In this document: positions 16,888 through 25,787 of the stretch, one piece after another
Numbering within the stretch: position 1 is the first letter of the stretch
Layout of the letters: the number at the start of each line of letters is the position of its first letter
From: Dysosmobacter sp.
GTDB taxonomy: Bacteria; Bacillota; Clostridia; Oscillospirales; Oscillospiraceae
Assembly: GCA_022778785.1 (NCBI GenBank)
Contig: JALFSO010000055.1
Span: 1-53,902 of the forward strand
Reading direction: 5' to 3'
DNA length: 53,902 nt
Made by a program: the position numbers and the translations under genes
The notes under the pieces: model-generated
The model's input: only the letters and a program-made list of their open reading frames with translations
The model's database searches: none
Told to the model about the DNA's origin: nothing

Positions 16888-17165
16888 TACTTGACCTGCT
16901 TTGTCGGATATGGGAACCCAGGGCCCAGGAGGGCCCGCGGACATGGTCAAACTGCTGAAAACGCCGCGGCTGTCCCAGGGGACGGCCTCTCACGGGGTTC
17001 CGCGACGGCTTTCTTTTGGAATGGACTGCCCTGATCCACAGAAGTATGAAACAGTGAAAAAATCCCAACAATACCATCACGGGAACACAGGACGGAAATG
17101 CGTCCGCCAGAGCCCTCCACAGCGGAGGATGCTCCCGCCGGACGCGGCAGATACAGGAGGAACGT
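16888..17165 (+). other. Long untranslated leader of the D-Asp ligase gene
   Basis: About 280 nt lie between the predicted transcription start and ATG 17166, with several G+C-rich inverted repeats (around 16968-17010) and a T-rich stretch near 17010. No known riboswitch consensus is apparent. AGGAGG stands just before the start codon. It could carry an attenuator, but this is not shown. Confidence 0.35.
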
Positions 17166-18410
17166 ATGGAAAGAGAAGAGACGACCCGCGGACAGGCCGC
17201 CGGGAAGCAGCCGGTGGAGTTCCTGCCCATCATTCTGGGCGGCGATATCACCACCTACAGCCTGGCCCGCAGCTTCCATGAGGAATACGGCGTCAAGAGC
17301 GTGGCGGTGAGCATGCTCAAGAGCATCATGATCTCCCACTCCAGCATCATCGAGAACATCGTGGTGCCGGACATGGACAGCAAGGAGCATTTCGTTCAGC
17401 GGCTCATCGAGATCGCAAAGCGGTATCCGGGGAAGAAGCTGCTGCTGATGGCCTGCGGCGACTGGTACGTCCGGATGATCGTGGAGAACCGGGCGGCGCT
17501 GGAGGAGTACTACGTGGTGCCCTACATCGGGGAGGAGCTGCTGAACCGGCTGGTGCTGAAGGACTCCTTCTACCGCATCTGCGACGAGGTGGGGGTGCCC
17601 TATCCCAAGACCTTCGTCTATGACTGCAAGGACTCCCAGCCCCTGGATTTCGACTTCTCCTATCCCGTCATCGCCAAGCCCGCCTCCTCCGCGGCGTACC
17701 ACTACGCCAAGTTCGAGGGCAAGAAGAAGGTCTTCCGCATGAAGTCGGAGGAGGAGCTGTCCGCCATGCTGGACAAGCTCCGGGCCAGCGGCTATGACTA
17801 CAAGTTCCTAATCCAGGACACCATTCCCGGACTGGACTACAACATGCGCATCCTCACCTGCTACTGCGACCGCCACGGCAAGGTGCGGTTCTTCTCCTCC
17901 GGCCACGTGCTGCTGGAGGACAACGCCGCCATGGGCGTGGGCAACCCGGTGGCCATCATCAACGACGTGAACCGGGAGATCATGGAGAACGCCCGGCGGC
18001 TGCTGGAGCACGTGGGCTACACCGGCTTCGCCAACTTCGACATCAAGTACGACGAGCGGGACGGCTCCTTCCGGTTCTTTGAGATCAACACCCGCCTGGG
18101 CCGCAGCAACTTTTATGTCACCGGAAGCGGCTTCAACGCCGTGAAGTGGATCGTGGACGATCTGATCTACGAGAAGGACTTCGACGACGAGCCGGTCATC
18201 GCCGACAATGAGGACAGCCTGTACACCGTGGTGCCCAAGGACGTCCTGATGAACTATGTGAAGGACGACGCCCTGCGCCAGCGGGTGAAGGAGCTGTACG
18301 CCAAGGGCTGCGTCCACGATCCCCTGAGTTATAAGGGCGAGCGCAACCTGATCCGCCGTCTCTACCCCATCTACTTCATGTGGAAGCAGCGGAAGAAGTT
18401 CCGGCCTTGA
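17166..18410 (+). CDS. D-aspartate ligase-like ATP-grasp enzyme (Aslfm family)
   Basis: 414 residues. It closely resembles Enterococcus faecium D-aspartate ligase Aslfm along its length: PIILGGDITTYSLARSFHEE, LLLMACGDWY, GVPYPKT, PVIAKPASS, the ATP-grasp Lys/Glu regions (KFEGKKKVFR, QDTIPGLDYNMRI) and metal-binding FFEINTRLGRS. Aslfm joins the beta-carboxyl of D-Asp to the Lys side chain of the UDP-MurNAc-pentapeptide, starting a D-Asx cross-bridge. The next genes, an asparagine synthetase and a lipid II flippase-type transporter, fit this role. AGGAGG precedes ATG 17166. The acceptor residue (Lys, Orn or mDAP) in this host is unknown. Confidence 0.88.
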   Translation: MEREETTRGQAAGKQPVEFLPIILGGDITTYSLARSFHEEYGVKSVAVSMLKSIMISHSSIIENIVVPDMDSKEHFVQRLIEIAKRYPGKKLLLMACGDWYVRMIVENRAALEEYYVVPYIGEELLNRLVLKDSFYRICDEVGVPYPKTFVYDCKDSQPLDFDFSYPVIAKPASSAAYHYAKFEGKKKVFRMKSEEELSAMLDKLRASGYDYKFLIQDTIPGLDYNMRILTCYCDRHGKVRFFSSGHVLLEDNAAMGVGNPVAIINDVNREIMENARRLLEHVGYTGFANFDIKYDERDGSFRFFEINTRLGRSNFYVTGSGFNAVKWIVDDLIYEKDFDDEPVIADNEDSLYTVVPKDVLMNYVKDDALRQRVKELYAKGCVHDPLSYKGERNLIRRLYPIYFMWKQRKKFRP

Positions 18411-18447
18411 GCCGCTGATATTTAGAAGAAAGCAGGTACTTTGCTGC

Positions 18448-20304
18448 ATGTGCGGATTTGTTGGTTTTCTGGATGAAAACATCACCTATTCCCCGGAGGA
18501 GACCGCCCGGGCCATGGCGGACCGCATCGCCCACCGCGGGCCGGACTCCGACGGTTATTTCTGCGAGAATCACGTGGGCATGGGCTTCCGGCGGCTGTCC
18601 ATCATCGACCTGGACGGCGGCAGCCAGCCCATCTTCAACGAAGACCGGAACCTGGTCATCACCTACAACGGCGAGGTCTACAACTTCCAGGAGCTGCGGG
18701 AGGCGCTGCTGGCCAAGGGCCACGTCTTCACCACCCGCACCGACACGGAGGTCCTGCTCCACGGCTACGAGGAGTGGGGCGAGGAGTTGCCCAAAAAGCT
18801 GCGGGGCATGTTCGCCTTCGTGATCTACGACCGGAAGGAGGAGACGATCTTCGGCGCCCGGGACATCTTCGGCATCAAGCCCTTTTACTATTACCGGGAG
18901 GGCGGCACCTTCCTGTACGCCAGCGAGATCAAGGCCTTCCTGGCCCATCCCAATTTCCACCGGGCGTTCAATGAGAAGTGGCTCTCCACCTATCTCTGCA
19001 TGGAGTATATCCCCAACGAGGAGACGCTGTTCACCAACGTGTACAAGCTGCCGGCGGGCTGCTGCTTCACGTACCACGCCGGGGAGATGAAGGTCAGCCG
19101 CTACTTTGAGCTGCGCTACGACATCGACCGCAGCAAGACCATGGAGCAGTGGGAGGATGCCATCGAGGAGACCTTCCGGGCCTCCTGCCGGGCCCACCGC
19201 ATCAGCGACGTGGAGGTGGGCTGCTTCCTCAGCAGCGGTGTGGACTCCAGCTACGTCACCCGTCTGCTGCGGGACGATATGCCGGTGAAGGCCTTCTCCA
19301 TCGGCTACGCCGAGGAGAAGTACAGCGAGCTGCACCACGCGGAGGAGCTGGCGGAGAAGATCGGCGTGGAGTGCATCACCCGGAAGATCACGGCTCAGGA
19401 GTTCTTCGACGCCGTTCCGGCGGTGCAGTACCACATGGACGAGCCGCTGCCCAATCCCTCCGCCATCCCCCTGTACTATCTCACCCAGATGGCCAGCCGG
19501 CACGTGAAGGTGGTCCTCTCCGGCGAGGGCGCCGACGAGCTGTTCGGCGGATACAATTATTATAAAGAGTGCCTGGACTTCGAGAAGTACATGAAGGTGC
19601 CCCAGTTCGTCCGCAGTGCCCTGGGCGGCGCGGCGGAGAAGCTGCCCCAGTTCCACGGCCGCCGCTTCCTGATGCGGGGCCGTCTGCCCCTGGAGAAGCG
19701 GTATATCCGCAACAACTATGACTTCCAGTACGCCGAACTGGGCAGATACCTGCCGGAGGGCTATACCGCCATCGAGCCCAGCACCCTCACCAAGCCCTAC
19801 TTCGACCACGCAGCGGGGGAGGACGAGGTGACGCGGATGCAGTACGCGGACATCTGCACCTGGCTGCCCTTCGACATTCTCCAGAAGGCGGACAAGATGA
19901 GCATGGCCGCGTCCCTGGAGCTGCGGGTGCCCTTCCTGGACCGGGAGGTGCTGAAGCTGGCGGTGCAGATCCCGGCGGAGTACCGTGTCACCAAGGAGAT
20001 GACCAAGGTGGCCCTCCGCCGCACGGCGGGCCGCGTCCTGCCGGAGAAGTCCGCCAAGATGCCCAAGATCGGCTTCATCACGCCCCTGAACGACTGGATG
20101 CGCCAGGACGGCTTCTACCAGCGCATCCGGACGGCCTTCGAGAGCGACGACGCCAAGCGCTTCTTCCAGACGGACGCCCTGCTGGAGCTGCTGGAGCAGC
20201 ACAAGTCCGGCCACAACGGCGGCATGAAGCGCATCTGGACCATCTACTGCTTCCTGGTGTGGTACGACCAGTTCTTTCACTGCCCCTGCGCTTCTGAGCA
20301 GTAA
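18448..20304 (+). CDS. asnB: Glutamine-hydrolysing asparagine synthetase
   Basis: 618 residues. Met-Cys start (MCGFVGFLDEN) gives the N-terminal Cys glutaminase nucleophile; HRGPDSDG and NGEVYNF bind glutamine. The synthetase domain has the PP-loop SSGVDSS near 264, GEGADELFGGY, and DKMSMAASLELRVPFLD. It would make asparagine from aspartate or, given the D-Asp ligase 37 nt upstream, amidate a D-Asp residue in the peptidoglycan precursor as Lactococcus AsnH does. Sequence alone does not separate the two. The first reading is the family default; the second is the context reading. Confidence 0.9.
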   Translation: MCGFVGFLDENITYSPEETARAMADRIAHRGPDSDGYFCENHVGMGFRRLSIIDLDGGSQPIFNEDRNLVITYNGEVYNFQELREALLAKGHVFTTRTDTEVLLHGYEEWGEELPKKLRGMFAFVIYDRKEETIFGARDIFGIKPFYYYREGGTFLYASEIKAFLAHPNFHRAFNEKWLSTYLCMEYIPNEETLFTNVYKLPAGCCFTYHAGEMKVSRYFELRYDIDRSKTMEQWEDAIEETFRASCRAHRISDVEVGCFLSSGVDSSYVTRLLRDDMPVKAFSIGYAEEKYSELHHAEELAEKIGVECITRKITAQEFFDAVPAVQYHMDEPLPNPSAIPLYYLTQMASRHVKVVLSGEGADELFGGYNYYKECLDFEKYMKVPQFVRSALGGAAEKLPQFHGRRFLMRGRLPLEKRYIRNNYDFQYAELGRYLPEGYTAIEPSTLTKPYFDHAAGEDEVTRMQYADICTWLPFDILQKADKMSMAASLELRVPFLDREVLKLAVQIPAEYRVTKEMTKVALRRTAGRVLPEKSAKMPKIGFITPLNDWMRQDGFYQRIRTAFESDDAKRFFQTDALLELLEQHKSGHNGGMKRIWTIYCFLVWYDQFFHCPCASEQ

Positions 20305-20375
20305 AACACGAATCACACAGCGACACAGAGAGAACAGGCGGCGCTCCGGCCGCCGACAGGAGGATTCCGCAGATC

Positions 20376-21974
20376 ATGCCTGAGAGAAAAAAGACCAGCT
20401 TTTTTGGCGGCGCGGCGGTTCTGGCCGCGGGCATCGTCATCGTCAAAATTCTGGGCGCCATCTATAAAATACCCATCGTCAACGTGCTGGGCGGCAGCTA
20501 CGCGGACTTTCAGAACGCCTACTATATCTACGCCCTGCTGCTGACCATCTCCACCGCCGGACTGCCGGTGGCACTGTCCAAGATGGTGGCGGCGGCGGAC
20601 GCCCGGGGAGAGGACCGGCAGGTCCGGAAGATTTTCCGGGTGTCCCTGTGCGTGTTCCTGACGCTGGGCGTGGTGTCCTTCTTCGTCATGTTCTTCGGCG
20701 CGGACGCCCTGGCGGAGATGCTCCACGATCCCCTGGCGGCCAAGAGCATCCGGGCCCTGTCCCCAGCGGTGATCTGCGTGGGCTGCCTGGCCTCCTTCCG
20801 GGGCTATGCCCAGGGCCACGCCAACATGGTGCCCACCGCCGTCTCTCAGATCATCGAGGCCTTCTGCAAGCTGGCCATCGGCCTGACTCTGGCGGTGCTG
20901 GCCCTCCGGGCCGGAAAGAGCGGTGACACCGCCGCCGCCATGGCCATCGTGGGCGTCACCGTGGGCTCCTTTGCCGCCCTGGGCTACATGCTGCTGGAGT
21001 ATCTGCACCACCGTCAGATGCCCCGCTCTCAGGAGGAGACGGCTCCGGCGGGGGACATCCTCCGGGAGCTGCTGTCCATCGCCATCCCCATCACCCTGAC
21101 CTCCTCCGCCGTCTCCGTCATCAATCTCATCGACACCTCCCTGGTGCAGGGACGGCTCCAGACCGCCCTCCACATGACGCTGGACCAGTCCCGGGAGCTG
21201 TTCTCCGCCTACTCCGGCGTCATGACCTTGTACAATCTCCCGGCGTCCCTGATCATCGCCATCACCGCGTCCATCATCCCCGCTGTCTCCGCCAGTCTGG
21301 CTCGGTCTGATCCCCGGGGCGCGTCCCGGGTGGTGCGGGCCTCCCTGCGCATCACGGCGCTGCTGGTACTGCCCATGGGCGTGGGACTTTCCGCCCTGGC
21401 GAAGCCCATCGTGCAGATGCTGTTCCACAGGCTGGACCCGGACGTGTCCGGCCCGCTGCTGGCGGTGCTGGGTATCGCGTCCATCTTCGTGTGCATCATG
21501 TCCGTGTCCAACTCCATTTTACAGGCCTACGGATATGAGCGGCTGCCGGTGCTCATCATGATTGCCGGCGGCGTGGTGAAGATCGTGGTGAACTACAATC
21601 TGGTGGGCATTCCGTCGGTGAACATCAACGGCGCCCCCATCGGCACCCTCTGCTGCTTCACCCTGGCGGCGGTACTGGATCTCATCATCATCCGCCGCAT
21701 CCTGCCCCGGCCGCCCAAGTACGGCCGTATGTTCCGGGGGCCGCTGCTGGCCACCATCCTCATGGGCCTGTCCGCCAAGGGCGCCTACTGGGCGGCCAGC
21801 CTCCTGTTCGGCAACACCCTCTCCACGCTGCTGGCCATGGCCGTGGCGGTGGCGGTGTACTTCTTCCTGGTGGTGTTCCTCCAGCTCCTCTCCCGGGAGG
21901 ATCTGGCCCTGATGCCCAAGGGCGAGAAGCTGGCGGATCTGCTGCGCCTGCCCCGCGGCGGGAGAGGCGCCTGA
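20376..21974 (+). CDS. MOP-superfamily flippase, SpoVB/YtgP (MurJ-like) type
   Basis: 532 residues with about 14 hydrophobic segments and a cytosolic Lys-rich start (MPERKKTSFFGGAAVLAAG). The first segment (KILGAIYKIPIVNVLGG) is the signature of the SpoVB/YtgP/YkvU group, and YtgP of Bacillus is a lipid II flippase. It ends the cluster after the D-Asp ligase and asparagine synthetase, which supports export of the modified lipid-linked precursor. AGGAGG lies before ATG 20376. A polysaccharide export role is the alternative. Confidence 0.88.
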   Translation: MPERKKTSFFGGAAVLAAGIVIVKILGAIYKIPIVNVLGGSYADFQNAYYIYALLLTISTAGLPVALSKMVAAADARGEDRQVRKIFRVSLCVFLTLGVVSFFVMFFGADALAEMLHDPLAAKSIRALSPAVICVGCLASFRGYAQGHANMVPTAVSQIIEAFCKLAIGLTLAVLALRAGKSGDTAAAMAIVGVTVGSFAALGYMLLEYLHHRQMPRSQEETAPAGDILRELLSIAIPITLTSSAVSVINLIDTSLVQGRLQTALHMTLDQSRELFSAYSGVMTLYNLPASLIIAITASIIPAVSASLARSDPRGASRVVRASLRITALLVLPMGVGLSALAKPIVQMLFHRLDPDVSGPLLAVLGIASIFVCIMSVSNSILQAYGYERLPVLIMIAGGVVKIVVNYNLVGIPSVNINGAPIGTLCCFTLAAVLDLIIIRRILPRPPKYGRMFRGPLLATILMGLSAKGAYWAASLLFGNTLSTLLAMAVAVAVYFFLVVFLQLLSREDLALMPKGEKLADLLRLPRGGRGA

Positions 21975-22003
21975 GCGCATTCCAACCGGCCTGCACATTT
22001 TAT

Positions 22004-22044
22004 ACCATGGGTCCCACCCTGTCCGGCGGACCCGTGGTATTTTT
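22004..22044 (+). terminator. Terminator after the flippase gene
   Basis: An 11-bp stem (22004-22014 with 22028-22038) followed by ATTTTT. Confidence 0.8.
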
Positions 22045-22069
22045 CTGGGGGCAGCCCCTCCTGAACCGC

Positions 22070-22098
22070 TTGACACGGCCTTGTTTTCGCGGTACGGT
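22070..22098 (+). promoter_or_regulatory. Promoter of the NhaC-type antiporter gene
   Basis: TTGACA (22070-22075), a 17-bp spacer and a weak -10 TACGGT (22093-22098). Confidence 0.55.
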
Positions 22099-22139
22099 TT
22101 GTATGAACGGGAAACTCAGCGATTTGAACGGTGGGTGAG

Positions 22140-23447
22140 ATGATGATACAATACGGCATCCTGATCCTCTTTCTCCTGGCGCTCTTTGCCTGCATCCTTT
22201 GGGGCTTTTCCGTGATCTGGGCGCTGCTGCTGGGGTATGCCCTGTTCGCGGGCTACGCCCTGTACCGGCGGAGCTCCCCCAAAGAGGTCCTGAAAGTGAC
22301 CTGGGAGGGCATCCGGATGGTGAAAAACATCCTGCTCACTTTTATCCTCATCGGAATGATCACCGCCCTGTGGCGGACGGCGGGAACCATCCCGGCCATC
22401 ATCTACTACGCCACGCGGCTGTTTTCCCCGTCGCTGCTGCTTCTGGCCTCCTTCCTGCTGTGCGCACTGGTGTCCGTTCTCACCGGAACCTCTCTGGGCA
22501 CGGCGGCTACGGTGGGCGTGATCTGCATGATGATCGGCGGCGGTATGGGCACCGATCCCGCACTGCTGGGCGGAGCCATTCTGTCGGGCAGCTTTTTCGG
22601 GGACCGATGTTCCCCCATGTCCACCAGCGCACTGCTGGTGGCGGACGTCACGAAGACCGACATCTACCGGAATATCGGCAACATGATCCGGACATCCGCG
22701 GTCCCCTTCCTCATCACCTGCGCCGTCTACATCGTCCTGGGCCGCAGCCAGAGCGGCCAGAGCATGGGCGCGGCGGTGGTCGCCCGGTTCGCGGAGTGGT
22801 TCGATCTCCGGCTGCTGACCATCCTGCCGGCGCTGGCCATCGTGGTGCTGGCGCTGTTCCGGGTGAAGGTGAAGCTGGCCATGGGCATCAGCATCGGCAT
22901 CGCCCTGGTGATCTCCGCCGCGGTGCAGGGCGCACAGCCCCTGTGGCTGCTGCGGACCATCGTCTTTGGCTTCCGGGCCGGGGACCCGGAGCTGGCCGCG
23001 CTGCTGAACGGCGGCGGCATCCTGTCCATGAAGAAGGCCTTCGCCATCGTGATGATCTCCGGATCCTACGCGGGACTGTTCCGGATCACGGGACTGCTGG
23101 AGGGACTGCGGAGCAGGCTGGCCGCCCTCAGCAGAGTCATCACCCCCTATGGGGCGCTGCTGGTCACGGCGGTGCTGACCTGCATTGTAGCCTGCAATCA
23201 GAGCCTGTCCATCATCCTGACTGATCAGCTCTGCGGCGATATCATCCCGGACAAGGACCGGATGGCCGCGGCGCTGGAGGACACCTGCGTGGTGATCTCC
23301 GCGCTGATCCCCTGGTCCGTGGCCTGCGCCACGCCCCTTGCAACTCTGTCCGCACCTGCCACGGCCCTGCTGGCCGCATGCTATCTGTACCTTCTGCCGC
23401 TGTGCCACTTCTGGACGGGACGATTCGTCCGGAGCGAGGAGGAGTGA
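22140..23447 (+). CDS. nhaC: NhaC-family Na+/H+ antiporter
   Basis: About 435 residues with roughly 11 membrane segments. NhaC features include LTGTSLGTAATVGV, GGAILSGSFFGDRCSPMSTS and the late NQSLSIILTDQL and LIPWSVACAT motifs. It exchanges external H+ for cytosolic Na+, or moves an anionic substrate in some relatives. ATG 22140 or the adjacent ATG 22143 is preferred over GTG 22131, because GGTGGGTG serves as their ribosome site. Monocistronic, bounded by a promoter and a convergent terminator. Confidence 0.9.
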   Translation: MMIQYGILILFLLALFACILWGFSVIWALLLGYALFAGYALYRRSSPKEVLKVTWEGIRMVKNILLTFILIGMITALWRTAGTIPAIIYYATRLFSPSLLLLASFLLCALVSVLTGTSLGTAATVGVICMMIGGGMGTDPALLGGAILSGSFFGDRCSPMSTSALLVADVTKTDIYRNIGNMIRTSAVPFLITCAVYIVLGRSQSGQSMGAAVVARFAEWFDLRLLTILPALAIVVLALFRVKVKLAMGISIGIALVISAAVQGAQPLWLLRTIVFGFRAGDPELAALLNGGGILSMKKAFAIVMISGSYAGLFRITGLLEGLRSRLAALSRVITPYGALLVTAVLTCIVACNQSLSIILTDQLCGDIIPDKDRMAAALEDTCVVISALIPWSVACATPLATLSAPATALLAACYLYLLPLCHFWTGRFVRSEEE

Positions 23448-23483
23448 TCTGCCCGCAGGCCGTTTCCAATGAGCGCACCAAGA

Positions 23484-23519
23484 AAAAGTCCGGACGCCGC
23501 AAAAGGCGTCCGGACTTTT
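23484..23519. terminator. Bidirectional terminator
   Basis: A perfect 15-bp stem (23484-23498 with 23505-23519) flanked by A and T runs, between the convergent nhaC and glycerate kinase genes. Confidence 0.9.
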
Positions 23520-23540
23520 ATATTGGACAAAATAACTGGT

Positions 23541-24677
23541 TTATTGACAGTTTTCCCCGGCGCGGAACAGACGCAGCACATCCTCCAGGGTGCGCTGGTA
23601 GTATTCCCGGCTCCGGGATGCGAACTCCTTGAAGGCCGAGGCGGACCGGTCGATACCGAACATGGCGGTGACGCCCAGATCGTAGGCTTCCCCGGCGTCC
23701 TCCGCGATGCCGCCCACAATGGCCACCAGGGGGATGCGGCGGGGGGCGGTGCGCCGGGCGATGCCGGAGATGACCTTGCCGTGGACGCTCTGACTGTCAA
23801 TGCGGCCCTCGCCGGTGATGACCAGGCCGGCGCCGTCCAGACAGCGGTCAAACTGCACCAGATCCAGCACAGCCTCGATGCCCGGCTTCAGCTCAGCGCC
23901 CAGGAAGGCGATGCAGCCCGCACCCATGCCGCCGGCGGCGCCGGCGCCCGGCACCTGGGCGACAGAAATACCCAGCTCCCGCTGGAGGACCTGATCCAGG
24001 CACCGGAGCTGGCGGTCCAGCCGCTCCACGATGACGTCGTCCGCCCCCTTCTGGGGGCCGAAGATGTAGGCTGCGCCGGTGGGACCGTACAGGGGATTCT
24101 CCACGTCGCACATGACGGTGATCTTCACGCCCGCCAGCAGCTGCCGGGTCTCGGTGAGATCAATATGGGCGATGCGGTCCAGGGTGCCGCCCACGGGAAC
24201 GAAGGCCTGTCCCGCTGCGTCCAGGAACCGGGTCCCCAAAGCGGCGGCGCAGCCGCAGCCGCCGTCATTGGTGGCACTGCCGCCCAGGCCCAGCAGGATC
24301 TCCGTGCAGCCCTGCTCCGCCGCATGGCGGATCAACTGTCCCACGCCGTAGGTGGAGGCTGTCTCCGGGTCCTTCCGGTTACCCACCATGGGCAGACCGG
24401 CGGCGCTGGCCATCTCGATAATGGCGCTGGGACCCTTCCGGGCATAGGTGGCCTCCACTGGTTCCCCGAAGGGGCCGGAGACCGTCACCGTCACCGGCAC
24501 GGCGCCGATGGCCTCAATGAAGCACTCCACGGTCCCCTCGCCGCCGTCGGCCACCGGAATGGCCACGATCTGGCAGTCCGGGAAGATGCGGGGGATGGAC
24601 TGCCGCGCGATCTCACAGATCTCCTGGCTGGACAGCGTGCCCTTGAAGGAGTCGGAAATGACGATGCACTTCTTCAT
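23541..24677 (-). CDS. Glycerate kinase (GlxK/GarK family)
   Basis: 378 residues, the normal length. Family motifs: VISDSFKGTLSS at the N-terminus, PVADGGEGTVE, GLGGSATNDGGCGCAAALG and TGEGRIDSQSVHGKV. It phosphorylates D-glycerate, giving 2-phosphoglycerate in this family. The gene follows the hydroxypyruvate reductase-type dehydrogenase by 6 nt, so the two form an operon turning hydroxypyruvate or tartronate-derived carbon into a glycolytic intermediate. Likely controlled by the divergent CdaR-type regulator. Confidence 0.93.
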   Translation of the reverse strand: MKKCIVISDSFKGTLSSQEICEIARQSIPRIFPDCQIVAIPVADGGEGTVECFIEAIGAVPVTVTVSGPFGEPVEATYARKGPSAIIEMASAAGLPMVGNRKDPETASTYGVGQLIRHAAEQGCTEILLGLGGSATNDGGCGCAAALGTRFLDAAGQAFVPVGGTLDRIAHIDLTETRQLLAGVKITVMCDVENPLYGPTGAAYIFGPQKGADDVIVERLDRQLRCLDQVLQRELGISVAQVPGAGAAGGMGAGCIAFLGAELKPGIEAVLDLVQFDRCLDGAGLVITGEGRIDSQSVHGKVISGIARRTAPRRIPLVAIVGGIAEDAGEAYDLGVTAMFGIDRSASAFKEFASRSREYYQRTLEDVLRLFRAGENCQ

Positions 24678-24683
24678 GGGTGT

Positions 24684-25652
24684 TTACGGATTCACCACAT
24701 TGTTGGGGGTGCCGGCCATGTAGGACTTCACGTTTTCCACGGTGCAGTCCATGATGCGCTGGCGGCTCTCCTTGGCGCCCCAGGACATGTGAGGAGTGAT
24801 GATGCAGTTCTTGGCCTTCAGCAGGGGATTGTCGCCGTGGATGGGCTCCGTGGACACCACGTCCAGCGCAGCGGCAGCCACCTTGCCGGAGTTCAGAGCG
24901 TCCGCCAGGTCCTGCTCCACTACCATCTGGCCACGGCTGTTGTTGATGATGATGACGCCGTCCTTCATCTTGGCGATGTTCTCCTTGTTGATGATGCCGG
25001 TGTTGAAGGGGAACAGGGGCATCTGCAGGCCCAGCACGTCGGACTGGGCGAACAGCTCGTCCAGAGACACGTATTCCACGCCCAGAGCCTTGGCGGCCTC
25101 GCTCTCCCGGGCATCATAGGTGATGACCCGCATGCCCAGAGCTTTGGCGATCTCGGCGGTGTGGATGCCGATGTTGCCGCAGCCCAGCAGGCCGTAGGTC
25201 TTGCCAGCCAGCTCGATGAGGGGATAGTCCCAGTAGCACCAGTCGGCGCAGTTCTCCCACTTGCCGGCGTAGACGGTGTCGCTGTGGTGGCCGATGTGGT
25301 GGCAGACCTCCAGCAGCAGGGCGATGGCGAACTGGCTGACGGAACGGGTGCCGTACACAGGCACGTTGGACACGCAGATGCCCTTCTCCTTGGCATAGGC
25401 GATGTCGATGACGTTGTAGCCGGTGGCCAGCACGGCGATGTACTTGATGCTGGGGCAGGCGTCAAAGGTCCGGCGGCTGATGGGGGTCTTGTTGGTGATG
25501 ACCACCTCGGCGTCGCCGATGCGGGCGATGATCTCCTCTTCGTCGGTGAGGCTGGTGCGGTCATAGACCGTCAGATCGCCCAGCTTGCCCAGAGCGTCCC
25601 AGCTGAGATCGCCGGGGTTCTCCGTGTATCCGTCCAGTACCACGATCTTCAT
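24684..25652 (-). CDS. D-2-hydroxyacid dehydrogenase (hydroxypyruvate reductase / glycerate dehydrogenase type)
   Basis: 322 residues. NAD-binding GLLGCGNIGIHTAEIA lies near residue 150. The active-site Arg is in INNSRGQMV, the Glu in DVVSTEP and the His in TPHMSWGAKESR; the SWG variant after His is typical of glycerate dehydrogenase/lactate dehydrogenase-like members. It probably interconverts D-glycerate and hydroxypyruvate, with the downstream glycerate kinase using the product. AGGAGGAGC lies before ATG 25652. Confidence 0.9.
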   Translation of the reverse strand: MKIVVLDGYTENPGDLSWDALGKLGDLTVYDRTSLTDEEEIIARIGDAEVVITNKTPISRRTFDACPSIKYIAVLATGYNVIDIAYAKEKGICVSNVPVYGTRSVSQFAIALLLEVCHHIGHHSDTVYAGKWENCADWCYWDYPLIELAGKTYGLLGCGNIGIHTAEIAKALGMRVITYDARESEAAKALGVEYVSLDELFAQSDVLGLQMPLFPFNTGIINKENIAKMKDGVIIINNSRGQMVVEQDLADALNSGKVAAAALDVVSTEPIHGDNPLLKAKNCIITPHMSWGAKESRQRIMDCTVENVKSYMAGTPNNVVNP

Positions 25653-25732
25653 AGTGTGCTCCTCCTTGTGATCAAAAATTTTAATGAATGGGCCGTATCT
25701 TGATGATGAGATTATAATTCGGAAGGGATTGT

Positions 25733-25748
25733 AATTTTTATAAAAATT
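25733..25748. promoter_or_regulatory. Perfect 16-bp palindrome, candidate CdaR-type operator
   Basis: AATTTTTATAAAAATT reads identically on both strands. It lies in the 135-bp divergent region between the glycerate operon and the CdaR-type gene, about 40 bp before the regulator start, in an unusually A+T-rich patch of a G+C-rich chromosome. A related AAAAATTTTAA stretch lies near 25675. Confidence 0.5.
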
Positions 25749-25787
25749 TTATATGATAACTGTAGAATAGACGAAGGAGGCGGCGCT

